64,000 nt of DNA from Lachnospiraceae bacterium (GTDB lineage: Bacteria > Bacillota > Clostridia > Lachnospirales > Lachnospiraceae), in assembly GCA_900770225.1 (NCBI GenBank), contig CAAGJU010000198.1, positions 1 to 64,000 of the forward strand. The letters run 5' to 3'. Under the pieces are notes generated by a model. It saw nothing but the letters and a program-made list of their open reading frames with translations. It was not told where the DNA came from and searched no databases. Position numbers and translations under genes: made by a program. Below, piece by piece: positions 30,607 through 39,455 of the stretch; position 1 is the first letter of the stretch, and each line of letters starts with the position of its first letter.

Positions 30607-31080
30607 ATGGCTTACGCACATTGCATTTGCGATACAAGCAATATGGCCGGCACTCGCCTGCCTTCCAAGCACGTCAACGTGAAGCTGTCCGCTGATGTGG
30701 ACAACGGCAACATCGTCGCCCTGGGCGCTCTGGCTGACGGAGAGTTTGAGGCTTTTGCCGCTTCCAAGCCCGCCGCCAATACCGACATCAAGAAGCTGGC
30801 TCTGGTCAAGGCTCCTGAGGTCATGAAGGATGAGCGCCTGCGCAACCTGGGCGACTTCTACAACAAGTCCGGCGCCATCGTTCGCGCTTATCTGTTTGAG
30901 AGCGGCGATGAGTTCCGTCTGACCGCCGAGGGTTTGTCCGGTTCTCCCGCTGTTGGTTACGCCGTCGAGGCTGACGCCAGCTATAAGCTGAAGGCCGTCT
31001 CCGGCGCTACCTCTTCTTCCACCCAGATCGGCACCATCATCGCCGTCGAGGGTGATTATTTCGTGGTCCGCGTGGCCTAA
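30607..31080 (+). CDS. Probable capsid decoration/head protein
   Basis: 157 residues, beta-rich and small-residue-rich: HVNVKLSADVDNGNIVALGA near residues 22-41, then LVKAPEVM and a C-terminal strand IGTIIAVEGDYFVVRVA. The layout and place just before the major capsid gene match phage head decoration proteins. Codon use is very biased (GCC, CTG, AAG, CGC), like the major capsid gene. ATATGGAGG precedes the start. Confidence 0.75.
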   Translation: MAYAHCICDTSNMAGTRLPSKHVNVKLSADVDNGNIVALGALADGEFEAFAASKPAANTDIKKLALVKAPEVMKDERLRNLGDFYNKSGAIVRAYLFESGDEFRLTAEGLSGSPAVGYAVEADASYKLKAVSGATSSSTQIGTIIAVEGDYFVVRVA

Positions 31081-31103
31081 TTCGTGTAAAGGAGGGTTTT
31101 AAA

Positions 31104-32043
31104 ATGGAAAAGAATGATATCGTTAAGCTCGCTCTGGACACGATGCATGGCACCGTGAGCGGCAATTTCTCCAAGGAGAACGCATCTGATGCCCTGCGCC
31201 AGGCTTTTATTGAGCTGAATGGCGGCTCTGATAAGCTGACAGCCAAGTCTTTCCGGGATCATCCCCAGCTGTTCCAGATCATCGAGGAGATCATGCCTGT
31301 GATGATCGAGGAAGGTCTGCGCGGTGATGAGATGGTCTTCAATATGGTCGACTATCGGAACGTTGCCGAGGGCGATGAGAATCGGTTCTGGACTGAGGAC
31401 AACTCTGACTTTGTTGTTGCCAAGATTGCCGACGGCTCTACTTCCATCCGCCGTCAGCGCCTGAATGTTGGCCAGTATGTGAGCATTGAGACTCAGATGC
31501 ACGCCATCAAGGTGTATGAGGAGCTGAACCGGCTGCTGGCCGGCCGTGTTGATTTCAACACTCTGGTCGATCGCCTGTCCCGTTCTTTCACCCGCGATAT
31601 GCGCAATCAGATCCTGGCTGCTCTGGAGGGCGTGACTGCTGACACCACCGGCCTGAATGCCACTTACGTGAAGAGCGGTTCTATGGATATTGGCACTCTG
31701 CGGGAGCTGATCGCCCATGTTGAGGCAGCCACCGGTTCTGCCACCATTGTTGGCACCAAGGCTGGCCTGGCCAAGATCCGCGACGTTGATCCCACTGCCG
31801 TTTCCCTGACTGCTTCTTCCGCAAAGGAAGATCTGTATAACCTCGGCTATTTCGGCAAGTTCGAGGGCACTCCCATGGTGTCTATGCGCCAGGCTCATAA
31901 GGCCGGCACTGATGCCTTCGCCATCAACGACAACAAGATCTATGTGATGGCTGGCTCTGATAAGCCCATCAAGCTTGTCCGCGAGGGTGAGGGCCTGATG
32001 ATCGCCACCGATGCCATGAGTAACGCCGATCTGACCCAAGAGT
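31104..32043 (+). CDS. Major capsid protein, exon 1
   Basis: The first 313 codons plus one base of a 336-residue HK97-type capsid protein: MEKNDIVKLALDTMHGTVSG, an N-arm-like helix, EIMPVMIEEGLRG, QRLNVGQYVSIETQMHAIKV, a spine-helix region (SRSFTRDMRNQILAALEG), GTLRELIAHVEAATGS and EGEGLMIATDAMSNADLTQE. The frame stops soon after entering the intron. The strongest codon bias in the window fits the most abundant virion protein. AAAGGAGGG precedes the ATG. Confidence 0.85.
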
Positions 32044-33121
32044 TAGAATGTTGCGCGATTGCCGCGTGATATCTATAGCTCGCGTTCACAGTGATGTGTT
32101 CGAAAAATAACCTATTGAATTGCTGGAAAATCCTAAAGCCAATTATGCTACAACATAAGGCCGAACAGGCCTAAATGTGAATGCCGCGAAAGCAGAAAAA
32201 AATAATTGGATGGCACATGGTTAAATCCTAAATGTCTCGCCAAAAATGGAAAATCAGCAGCCAAGCTCCGAACAGGAGAAGGTTCAACGACTATCCCGTT
32301 CATGGGAGTAGGCCATAAGCGATTGATGGCCGAAGTGGTAGGCGCCTGGATTATTTCAGGTGAAGATATAGTCTGTGCTTTATCGAAAGATAAAGGTGCG
32401 CATTTTGCGCCGGTCAGGATTAGCGATCCTGCAATGTTTGAGTTATTTCGGATTTAAGGAGAGGTTTTGAGTCAATTATGTGATTTAACGGGCCAACGAT
32501 TTGGCCGATTGACAGTGCTCTATAGGGCGCCAAATAAAATAGACGCGTCTGGAAGGCGTCGTGTGTATTGGACATGCCAATGTGATTGCGGAAATATCGT
32601 AGATGTGAACGCAGATAATGTAAAGCATGGCAGACAACGATCATGCGGATGCTATAAGAGGGAATGCTTGCATGAATCAAAGACGACGCATGGGGAAACA
32701 GAGACGCGACTATACGGAATTTGGCTTTCTATGAAAAGAAGGTGTGATACGCCTTCATTGGACGCATACAAAGATTATGGCGGAAGGGGCATTCGAGTCT
32801 GCGATGAATGGAAGAATAGTTACGAAGCATTTCGTGATTGGTCATTTGCGAATGGGTACGATGATATCTTGACGATCGATCGCATCGAGAACAATGGTGA
32901 CTATCAGCCTGATAATTGCAGATGGGTTGATTGCGTTGCGCAGGCAAACAACCGCAGAAACAACCGTATTTTAACATACCATGGAGAATCTCATACGGTA
33001 ACAGAATGGGCTAGGATTCTTGGCAAAAATCCAAAAACGCTATTTAGCAGAGTTTATTCTGGAGATCCCGTTGAGAAAATTCTCAGAACCTAAACAACTC
33101 AAACATAACCGAACATTTCAG
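32044..33121 (+). ncRNA. Group I intron in the major capsid gene
   Basis: 1078 nt, starting after U32043 and ending at G33121. Joining T|AC rebuilds the tyrosine codon in NADLTQE-Y-LYGEKYG. The core word GTGAAGATATAGTCTG is shared with the polymerase intron, here at about 32360-32375. A P1 helix is less clear (GAGU with GCUC near 32077, 4 bp). An 83-codon frame over the core is not a gene. The endonuclease lies in the 3' half. Confidence 0.85.
32467..33093 (+). CDS. HNH/AP2-type homing endonuclease in the capsid intron
   Basis: 208 residues from TTG 32467 (AAGGAGAGG upstream). N-terminal DNA-binding module LTGQRFGRLTVLYRAP ... WTCQCDCGN ... SCGC with four cysteines, then RLYGIWLSMKRRCDTP, YGGRGIRVCDEWKNSYEAFR, ILTIDRIENNGDYQPDNCRW and NNRRNN, the AP2/HNH-like endonuclease seen in many phages, and a C-terminal helix-turn-helix-like end (VTEWARILGKNPKTLFSRV). 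The first module is also found four times in the endonuclease of the tape-measure intron. Confidence 0.88.
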   Translation: MSQLCDLTGQRFGRLTVLYRAPNKIDASGRRRVYWTCQCDCGNIVDVNADNVKHGRQRSCGCYKRECLHESKTTHGETETRLYGIWLSMKRRCDTPSLDAYKDYGGRGIRVCDEWKNSYEAFRDWSFANGYDDILTIDRIENNGDYQPDNCRWVDCVAQANNRRNNRILTYHGESHTVTEWARILGKNPKTLFSRVYSGDPVEKILRT

Positions 33122-33192
33122 ACCTGTATGGTGAGAAGTATGGCCTGGGTGTCATCTTTAACCAGAAGATGGGTATCTACACCATCGCTTGA
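33122..33192 (+). CDS. Major capsid protein, exon 2
   Basis: Completes the protein with LYGEKYGLGVIFNQKMGIYT-IA and TGA (33190-33192). These last 23 residues form the C-terminal strand typical of this capsid family. Too short to be found as a separate gene; recognised by joining the intron edges. Confidence 0.85.
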
Positions 33193-33206
33193 TCAAATAA
33201 CGGTTT

Positions 33207-33240
33207 GGCGGAGGGTGAAATATCCCTCCGCCTCGTTTTG
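33207..33240 (+). terminator. Terminator after the major capsid gene
   Basis: GGCGGAGGG/CCCTCCGCC, perfect 9-bp stem, loop of 8, followed by TCGTTTTG. Confidence 0.75.
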
Positions 33241-33258
33241 AATTAAAGGAGATTTACT

Positions 33259-33855
33259 ATGGCAGCAAAGGCTTCAGCGGCAAAGAAAGCGACAGCCGCT
33301 TCAAATCATAAGATTGAGGATAGCAAGCCTATCCAAAAAGTGATCACACAGGAAGTAAAGGCAGACCGTCCTAAGATCGTGAAACTGGATGACTCTATCC
33401 TGATCGCAGTCAAGAGCAACGTTTTCGGAGAACTGATTTTTGTGAATCCGCGTACCGGAGACAAAACCAAGTGGTCATATTGCGGAGATGTTCAGCCGCT
33501 TACCATGGGTGATCTGCGCGTGATGAAGGGTACGCAGCGCGCATTTTATGAAAACCAGTGGATCTATATCGTCGGAGTCGAGGACCCTGGGTATGAGGAC
33601 GTTTCTCCAGACGATATTTACCGGACGCTGATGGTGTCACAATACTACAAGAATGTGATCGACCCGGATAATTACCAGGAGATCTTTTCCTGGGATGCTG
33701 ACCGCATCCGCAGCGCAGTCAATATGATGTCTGATGGTGCGAAGATGAATCTCGCCGTGGCTGCGAACACTTGTATCGCAGACGGAAGTCTGGATTCTAT
33801 CCGAAAGATCCAGGCTTTGGAGGATTGTCTTGGCTGTGAGCTGGTAAAGCCCTGA
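33259..33855 (+). CDS. 198-aa head-region protein of unknown function
   Basis: Lys/Ala-rich disordered start (about residues 1-45), then ILIAVKSNVFGELIFVNPRT, GDVQPLTMGDLRVMKGTQRA and a helical C-terminal half (YRTLMVSQYYKNVIDPDNYQ ... ALEDCLGCELVKP). It lies between the capsid gene and the connector genes. Could be a head-tail connector or a head fibre base; no family recognised. AAAGGAG precedes the start. Confidence 0.6.
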   Translation: MAAKASAAKKATAASNHKIEDSKPIQKVITQEVKADRPKIVKLDDSILIAVKSNVFGELIFVNPRTGDKTKWSYCGDVQPLTMGDLRVMKGTQRAFYENQWIYIVGVEDPGYEDVSPDDIYRTLMVSQYYKNVIDPDNYQEIFSWDADRIRSAVNMMSDGAKMNLAVAANTCIADGSLDSIRKIQALEDCLGCELVKP

Positions 33856-33873
33856 TGAACGGAGGTGGGCCGA

Positions 33874-34308
33874 TTGTCTACCCCATATGACAGCATTTAC
33901 CAAAGAGCTGTGTTCAGATTCCGAGACTACGATTTCTGTCACATGAATGATATCGATGTCAACGAAGTGCTCAGAGGGTATCTGAACGCTGCGATCAGTG
34001 ATTTTTCACCAGTCTGCCAGGATGACCTGACTGATGTCGATGATGATCTTGAGCAATTCAATGCTGATCTGGATAATGAGGTGCAGGAGATCTTATCCTT
34101 AGGCATCTCTTTTTACTGGATCTCAGCTCAGATCATGAATCAGGAACTGCTAAGAAATTCTCTGTCTACCAAAGACTACTCCTACTTCTCCCCTGCAAAC
34201 CTATTGCGGGAATCTCAAACGCTGAGAGATTCCTTGCGGAAGGAATACAGAGACCGGATCACTCGGTATACATACCATCATGGTGATATCGCTTCTGTGA
34301 ATGCTTGA
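33874..34308 (+). CDS. Head-tail connector-like protein
   Basis: 144 residues from TTG 33874, 8 bases after GGAGG (the alternative GTG at 33865 overlaps that site). MSTPYDSIYQRAVFRFRDYD, LRGYLNAAISDFSPVCQDDL and a C-terminal helix resemble the helical adaptor that docks on portal. The middle is acidic. Assignment by position and helical content. Confidence 0.6.
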   Translation: MSTPYDSIYQRAVFRFRDYDFCHMNDIDVNEVLRGYLNAAISDFSPVCQDDLTDVDDDLEQFNADLDNEVQEILSLGISFYWISAQIMNQELLRNSLSTKDYSYFSPANLLRESQTLRDSLRKEYRDRITRYTYHHGDIASVNA

Positions 34309-34319
34309 TGGAGGCGCCC

Positions 34320-34619
34320 ATGGAATTATCCGCATATTTACAGATGATGGAGGGCGGCATCTACAAGATCCTGCCATTATGGGAGGAGCAGCAGTCCGGA
34401 GGAAATGTTCATCTGGATGTTTATATTCCAACGTTGGTAGATGAATTGATCGGGGCACAGAGATCCTTCCCGGAACTGGGAAGCGACCCTTCCTACATTG
34501 CGATCATCAATACTGTTCAATATATGATTGACCATGAAATGACGCATGCAGAGTGTCGCCGCAAAGTGTTTCGTATGCTGCGTCTCCTGAATCAGATGGA
34601 GGGCGATGCTCATGTATGA
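34320..34619 (+). CDS. 99-aa small connector-region protein
   Basis: MELSAYLQMMEGGIYKILPL, DVYIPTLVDELIGAQRSFPE, and a helix HAECRRKVFRMLRLLNQMEG. ATG 34320 sits 5 bases after GGAGG; a longer start at 34305 would put this site inside. Ends overlap the next start. No family recognised; likely a head-tail joining component by position. Confidence 0.55.
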   Translation: MELSAYLQMMEGGIYKILPLWEEQQSGGNVHLDVYIPTLVDELIGAQRSFPELGSDPSYIAIINTVQYMIDHEMTHAECRRKVFRMLRLLNQMEGDAHV

Positions 34620-35616
34620 GGTTTATAGAGGATACATCGGCGCGAGAGGATGCACGAAGCGGTCTAGGGCTGAGCACGACGCGAAAGCCGATCTGATCGC
34701 ACATGCCAAGGATAACCCGGATTACCATGGAGATACGATGCGAAATGGGATCATGCAGCCGTTCATCCTTACCCGCGGCGGAGAGCAGCACACATATAAT
34801 ATGATCTGCATGCCTGGCGATGACCTATATGCAGGAGATATGATCGATGCGTTTGGTGAAAAGTGGATCGTGATGGAAGCACGAGCGGACGCCACGACCC
34901 ACAAAACAGGGGTCATGCAGCAGTGCAACCAACTGTTCAGATTCCAAAACTTTACGCCGGAGATCATAGAGCGGTGGGGCTATATCGACCAAAGCGGGTA
35001 CTCATCATCCGTCACCGGGACAAACCAGATGCAAAAGGCAGAAGAGCAGTTTGCGATCTATATGCCCTACGACGATGATACAGCGAAGCTGTTTGTCGAT
35101 AAGCGTCTGGCTTCTCACATTGGTTATGACCAATTCGGGCATCGCATTCTGGTCACCTTTAAGGTGACTTCCTGCGCACCGAACACGGCTTCTTTCAATG
35201 CGGGAGATCACCTGTTGAGTCTGAAAGCCATTCGGGACGTATACAGCGAAACGGACGATGATCTGGAGCAAATGATCTGCGACTATATTGCCCCATCCCA
35301 GCAAGGAGAGGATCAGCCTGGAACGCTGCTTCCATGTGCGATCATTGGAGCTCCGAAGATCATGATCGGAAGAACGAAGACATTCCAGGCAGCATTTTAT
35401 GACAGTGCCGGCACCGATATCTCAGACGGCGTGAGTGCGAAATGGAACCTGCCAGTGATGGACGGAGTCACTTTCTATGCCAATGGGAATACCCTGAAGA
35501 TCACTGTTGAAAGCAAAGATGCGCTGATCGGCGAGGAATTCTCTATCGTCCTTTGCGACGCGGATGGGCTGTATGAGCCATGCAGCGTGATGGTGGAGGT
35601 GGGTAATATTGCCTGA
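34612..35616 (+). CDS. 334-aa head-closure/stopper-region protein with Ig-like C-terminal domain
   Basis: MYEVYRGYIGARGCTKRSRA, MQPFILTRGGEQHTYNMICM and PGDDLYAGDMIDAFGEKWIV: the last resembles the small beta-barrel of head-closure (stopper) proteins. The C-terminal 90 residues (KIMIGRTKTFQAAFYDSAGT ... SIVLCDADGLYEPCSVMVEV) form an Ig-like sandwich, as appended to many tail or closure proteins. The second ATG after GGAGGG (34612) has correct spacing. Confidence 0.6.
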   Translation: MYEVYRGYIGARGCTKRSRAEHDAKADLIAHAKDNPDYHGDTMRNGIMQPFILTRGGEQHTYNMICMPGDDLYAGDMIDAFGEKWIVMEARADATTHKTGVMQQCNQLFRFQNFTPEIIERWGYIDQSGYSSSVTGTNQMQKAEEQFAIYMPYDDDTAKLFVDKRLASHIGYDQFGHRILVTFKVTSCAPNTASFNAGDHLLSLKAIRDVYSETDDDLEQMICDYIAPSQQGEDQPGTLLPCAIIGAPKIMIGRTKTFQAAFYDSAGTDISDGVSAKWNLPVMDGVTFYANGNTLKITVESKDALIGEEFSIVLCDADGLYEPCSVMVEVGNIA

Positions 35617-36112
35617 ATACAGACTTCCACTGCAGGATGGGATCGATTATAAAGCGGCCGTGATATCCAGTATCTGCGCATCGCAGGCCGTGATCGGATT
35701 ATTGGTCGATGATCCAGCTGTTGATATAGACGGAGACCGTGCGTACCGCGCCACAGATGAGTGCGTCTTTGATTATAACTATATCGACCGCACAGTGGAA
35801 CGAAGCGATGCTTTTATTATGGTGGATGCGGAGATGATCAATCCCACATCCGGTACGATGAATGCATGGGAAGTATATGTGCAGGTCGTTTGCCACAAAG
35901 GGTACGTGGCACTGGACCCGAAGAAATTCAAAGGTGTGAAGGGTAATCGCACGGATAATCTGGTGAACCAGATCGACATGCTGCTCAACGGGACAAGGCT
36001 ATTTGGTATTGGCCGCCTGTCCCTGCAGAGTTGCGGAATATCGGTCGTTCCGGACTCCTTTACATCCAAGATGCTGACGTACCGCGTGGAAGAGTACAGG
36101 AGAGAGCGGTGA
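35609..36112 (+). CDS. Probable tail terminator/completion protein
   Basis: 167 residues from TTG 35609 (GGAGGTGGG upstream, overlapping the previous gene). MPEYRLPLQDGIDYKAAVIS, AWEVYVQVVCHKGYVALDPK, NLVNQIDMLLNGTRLFGIGR: alternating strand and helix, with the 'D-x-L-L-N-G-x-x-x-F-G-I-G' helix seen in gpU-like tail terminators. Position just before the tail genes agrees. Confidence 0.6.
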   Translation: MPEYRLPLQDGIDYKAAVISSICASQAVIGLLVDDPAVDIDGDRAYRATDECVFDYNYIDRTVERSDAFIMVDAEMINPTSGTMNAWEVYVQVVCHKGYVALDPKKFKGVKGNRTDNLVNQIDMLLNGTRLFGIGRLSLQSCGISVVPDSFTSKMLTYRVEEYRRER

Positions 36113-36115
36113 GCT

Positions 36116-36832
36116 ATGGTCAGAATAAGCGATTATGACCTGATCTCTGGGAACCATATCCGCATCTCAGACCATTGCACTGTTCGGCAGCCAACGCTGC
36201 GTGATATTGGCGTTGTTGGGTACGATCATTATCAAAATCTTCTGACGATCCTCTTGGTATCAAAAATCGAGTTGCTGAAAAATCTTGGCATGGAGGACGG
36301 AGAGGAATTCGATCCATATTCCGTCTATGACATGATGGCTGCCATTCCGGAGCTTCGATCTTTACTGGTCGAGGCTCTGTCTTTTTTTGTGGAGGAGCCT
36401 GTCTCCTTCTCTGGCGGTTCATATCTGATCGGTGGAACGCCGGCTGGATATGCAGACCTTGAGAATGTGAAAGCAGCTATCTTAAAAGTCGCCTTTATTG
36501 AGCGGGATTCAGAATCGCAGCACGTATTTGCCAGCGAGAAAGCAAGGCGGATCTGGGAAAAGTGCCACAAAGGGAAAGAAGCCTTGAAAAAGATCGCCAA
36601 GAAGGATAACGACCTGGACCTTCCGAATCTGATCGGGTCTGTATGCGCGAAAAGCGGCAGCTACACCCTTTTGAACATCTGGGATCTGACGGTTTATCAG
36701 CTGTACGACCAGTTTTCCAGACTGAATATCAACGTCCAGATGGACATTTATGCATCGAGATGGGCCGCATGGGGCAAGGACGATTTCGACGTTTCCATGT
36801 GGTTTAAGAATATTTCAAAGAAAGAAGGATGA
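36116..36832 (+). CDS. 238-aa tail-region protein of unknown function
   Basis: MVRISDYDLISGNHIRISDH, TVRQPTLRDIGVVGYDHYQN, a helical centre and a C-terminal YASRWAAWGKDDFDVSMWFK. It looks like the tail-assembly-associated protein that often accompanies the tail tube gene in this type of phage (T-L-x-D-I ... Y-x-x-x-x opening), but I cannot name it with certainty. Stop overlaps the next gene region. Confidence 0.58.
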   Translation: MVRISDYDLISGNHIRISDHCTVRQPTLRDIGVVGYDHYQNLLTILLVSKIELLKNLGMEDGEEFDPYSVYDMMAAIPELRSLLVEALSFFVEEPVSFSGGSYLIGGTPAGYADLENVKAAILKVAFIERDSESQHVFASEKARRIWEKCHKGKEALKKIAKKDNDLDLPNLIGSVCAKSGSYTLLNIWDLTVYQLYDQFSRLNINVQMDIYASRWAAWGKDDFDVSMWFKNISKKEG

Positions 36833-36837
36833 GAGAT

Positions 36838-37566
36838 ATGAGCAATACGAGCAACAATTTTGCTTCTCGTGAAGTTTGCGATCTGATCTTTTATGACTAT
36901 GCGACACAGCAGCCTGTCCTGTTCATGGACTATGCCAATACGACTACGGCCGGTCTGAGCGGCGAGTCTGTGTTCGCTTATGGCGGAAAGGGCCATCCTA
37001 AGCGCGTCGGCTTTAACGGCGACCGTGGCGGCACGATCTCCTTTGAGTCTCAGATCGCTACCATGGAGCTGTATGCCATGGTGACCGGCGGCACTCTGTC
37101 TACTGCTGCCAAGTTTGTGAAGCGCTATGAGGCCACTGCCAACTCCGATGGTTTTGAGCTGCCTGATGAGCCCGTTTCCGACAGTGTGGTCGTCTATGCT
37201 TACGATGATGACTGCGGAGAGGCTATTGAGAGCGTGAACGTCTCTACGAAGAAGGTTACTGCCACCGGCATCACTAGCGGTAATAAGTATGTGGCTTACT
37301 ACATGGTCAACAAGGAGAGCGGCGTGAAGAGCTTTAAGCTGAAGTCCACCAGCTTCCCCAAGGAAGTTTCCATTTATGGTGAGACCACGATCCGCGGCGA
37401 GGACGGCGTCGACCATGCTTTCCGCATGATCTGCTACAAGGCCCTGCCTCAGCCTACCTTTGAGCTTTCCTTCGCCAACAGCGGCGATCCTACCTCTTAT
37501 ACTGTTACCTTCGACCTGGAGGCCGACGGAAATAAGGATCTGATCGAGTTCATCGCAGAAGACTGA
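36838..37566 (+). CDS. Major tail (tube) protein
   Basis: 242 residues, beta-rich: MSNTSNNFASREVCDLIFYD, PVLFMDYANTTTAGLSGESV, FNGDRGGTISFESQIATMEL, and a C-terminal DPTSYTVTFDLEADGNKDLI. Layout and strong codon bias (like the capsid gene) mark it as the main tail protein. ATG 36838 is preferred over 36829, which overlaps the ribosome site AAGAAGG. A terminator follows. Confidence 0.8.
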   Translation: MSNTSNNFASREVCDLIFYDYATQQPVLFMDYANTTTAGLSGESVFAYGGKGHPKRVGFNGDRGGTISFESQIATMELYAMVTGGTLSTAAKFVKRYEATANSDGFELPDEPVSDSVVVYAYDDDCGEAIESVNVSTKKVTATGITSGNKYVAYYMVNKESGVKSFKLKSTSFPKEVSIYGETTIRGEDGVDHAFRMICYKALPQPTFELSFANSGDPTSYTVTFDLEADGNKDLIEFIAED

Positions 37567-37622
37567 TTTGGCATAGCGGGGAGCGCAGATGACGCATCCC
37601 GTGACCTGTTCGGTTGATTTTG

Positions 37623-37658
37623 ATAGGCGGCAGGTTTTTACTTGCCGCCTATTTTTTA
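37623..37658 (+). terminator. Terminator after the tail tube gene
   Basis: ATAGGCGGCA/TGCCGCCTAT, a perfect 10-bp stem, with TTTTTTAC directly after. Confidence 0.88.
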
Positions 37659-37672
37659 CGCGGGGGTGATGT

Positions 37673-38164
37673 ATGCGTATACTCGCCCTGGATCAAAGCT
37701 CTGAAAAAACTGGATGGGCTAAATACCTGGATGGGATTTTACTGGAAAGCGGTGTGATCGATCTCCACACCAATAAAGACAGCAACGCGAGATTGATCGC
37801 GATGGGAAAGGAGATCGGCCTGCTGATCCAATCGTTTCTCCCGGATATGGTATCCGCGGAGGACGTCAGCCTTCAAAACCCAAACGTAAAAACGGTAGTC
37901 ATGCTTGCAAGACTGCAAGGGATGATCATGGCGGCTGCCTCATTGGATGGAAAGCAGATCCCTGTGATTTTTTACGTACCGTCGCAGTGGCGGAAAAGTG
38001 TTGGAATCCAGACTGGGAAAGGCATCAAAAGAGCGGATTTAAAACGGGCATCCAAGGAATTGGTGCTGAAGGAATATGGCATCTCTGTGTCTGATGACAT
38101 TGCGGATGCTATTTTAATTGGCCGCTGCGCAGTGCATGCGGAACAGGAATCAAAGGAGAGATGA
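37673..38164 (+). CDS. RuvC-like Holliday junction resolvase
   Basis: 163 residues. RNase H fold motifs: ILALDQSSEKTGWA (first Asp), VSAEDVSLQNPNVKT (second acidic), and SDDIADAILIGRCA (final Asp pair). Typical length for phage or poxvirus-type RuvC. Its place among tail genes is unusual; it may resolve branched DNA before packaging. GGGGGTGATGT precedes the ATG and the stop overlaps the next gene. Confidence 0.88.
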   Translation: MRILALDQSSEKTGWAKYLDGILLESGVIDLHTNKDSNARLIAMGKEIGLLIQSFLPDMVSAEDVSLQNPNVKTVVMLARLQGMIMAAASLDGKQIPVIFYVPSQWRKSVGIQTGKGIKRADLKRASKELVLKEYGISVSDDIADAILIGRCAVHAEQESKER

Positions 38165-38166
38165 TG

Positions 38167-38790
38167 ATGTCACAAAGAGACACGATTACTTACGAAATGA
38201 ACGGCGAAATGAGAGTTGCGGCTGTGAAGAAGGATGTTTCCTTCGCTGCCCTGCTGGAGGCGATCAACGCTGGTGTAGACCTGTGCTTTGCAGAAGACGG
38301 GACATTCCGGCCGGAGCTTGAAGATTTCGCGATTGAATATGTAACACTGCAGGCATTGACAGACATCGATATCGGAGATAATGCCGAAGAGGCTTATCAG
38401 TATGTCCGGGCAATTGACGGTGTTCCGACTGTCGATGCGGATTTTATCGCAGACGGGATTCGTTCGTGCTTGCGGTACAGAGAAAAAATGCTGGCGGCGA
38501 GCATGCAATCTTACGGGATGAGCCAGCTTGTTGATAGGATCGACGGCGTTGTGCAGTCCATGGAGGATATGTTCTCCTCTGCGACCAAACTGATCGAGCG
38601 CCTTGCGGAAGACGCTGAGAAGGCCGGAGATATCGATCTCAAGGCGATCAGTGATGCGCTCACCAGCGGAAATATTGATGAGAAGAAGATCGCATCCGCC
38701 GTCCTGGATTTCCAGGAAGCAAAAAAGAAGTCCGCCGCGAAACCCGCCGCAAGAAAGAAAGCTGTGAAGAAAACTACTCCCAAGGAATGA
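38167..38790 (+). CDS. Probable tail assembly chaperone
   Basis: 207 residues: ITYEMNGEMRVAAVKKDVSF, YVTLQALTDIDIGDNAEEAY, then a helical region with IERLAEDAEKAGDIDLKAIS and a Lys/Ala tail (KKSAAKPAARKKAVKKTTPK). Lying between tube and tape measure, with an acidic helical body and disordered basic end, it fits the chaperone slot. No slippery heptamer was found that would give the usual frameshifted longer form. Third ATG (38167) has best spacing to AAAGGAG. Confidence 0.6.
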   Translation: MSQRDTITYEMNGEMRVAAVKKDVSFAALLEAINAGVDLCFAEDGTFRPELEDFAIEYVTLQALTDIDIGDNAEEAYQYVRAIDGVPTVDADFIADGIRSCLRYREKMLAASMQSYGMSQLVDRIDGVVQSMEDMFSSATKLIERLAEDAEKAGDIDLKAISDALTSGNIDEKKIASAVLDFQEAKKKSAAKPAARKKAVKKTTPKE

Positions 38791-38813
38791 TGGTGAGAGG
38801 GCGGTGATGGTGT

Positions 38814-39365
38814 ATGGATTTTGATGCTGAGATCGCCGCCTTTTTGAATCAGCCAAGTGTCAGCCGTGCCTTACATCAGTTTGCGGTGCAGCAATTGCGC
38901 TCTGGCGGCAGCGGAGGAAGGGCGGCAGTAGAGGCAGATGCACTAAAGTATGCGGAAGAGGCGCGGAAGGAGATCATCGACTCACTTCCAGCATCTCTGA
39001 AAAGCGGGTCGACGAGGCCGATCACGGAAAACGATCTCCTCCTCTCCCCTGTCGAGGTGACACAAAATGGTGATTTTGAGATCACGATGCAGTGGAGCGA
39101 TAAGGCTGTCCGAAGGGACTCCCTGTATTTAGAGGGTTATCCCAATGGCATCGACGACATTGTCGCCTTGTTTTCGCATGGTTATTCAGCCAGAAAATAC
39201 GCCTACGGATATTGGGTTGGACACAACAACCCATGGGGAATCAGATCAAGGAAAGTCAGGCAGGCTGACCCATTCCTTGTGCAGGCGATCGACAAATTTA
39301 ATCAAAAGCACGCGGCAGATCATGTCAAGCTGATTTTGCTTGATACGAAGAATTATCTGCCGTGA
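38814..39365 (+). CDS. 183-aa protein before the tape measure
   Basis: MDFDAEIAAFLNQPSVSRAL, a small helical start with LRSGGSGGRA, then QNGDFEITMQWSDKAVRRDS and SHGYSARKYAYGYWVGHNNP. The last part resembles HK97 gp10-type (tail completion) sequences with their short Y-x-x-G-x-W motif. It could alternatively be a second chaperone product. GGTGATGGTGT precedes the start. Confidence 0.5.
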   Translation: MDFDAEIAAFLNQPSVSRALHQFAVQQLRSGGSGGRAAVEADALKYAEEARKEIIDSLPASLKSGSTRPITENDLLLSPVEVTQNGDFEITMQWSDKAVRRDSLYLEGYPNGIDDIVALFSHGYSARKYAYGYWVGHNNPWGIRSRKVRQADPFLVQAIDKFNQKHAADHVKLILLDTKNYLP

Positions 39366-39376
39366 GAACAAATATT

Positions 39377-39404
39377 AGCGCCCGCTCCATACAGAGCGGG
39401 CGCT
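39377..39404 (+). terminator. Hairpin before the tape measure gene
   Basis: AGCGCCCGCT/AGCGGGCGCT, 10-bp stem, loop of 8; only TTG follows, so termination would be partial. Confidence 0.6.
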
Positions 39405-39455
39405 TTGCCCATTCGCCGTCTTGGCAGGGCAATTCTGAAAGGACGGTGAATCATC

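Noticed and set aside
31077..32039. Minus-strand frame of 320 codons over the capsid gene
   Set aside because: Product of extreme codon bias in the capsid gene; no start signals and wrong strand for the late arm.
32206..32457. 83-codon frame in the capsid intron
   Set aside because: Covers the catalytic core of the intron, including AAGATATAGTCTG; the sequence is explained by RNA structure.
38161..38790. Programmed frameshift in the tail assembly chaperone
   Set aside because: No convincing slippery heptamer near the 3' end, and the next gene starts with its own ribosome site.
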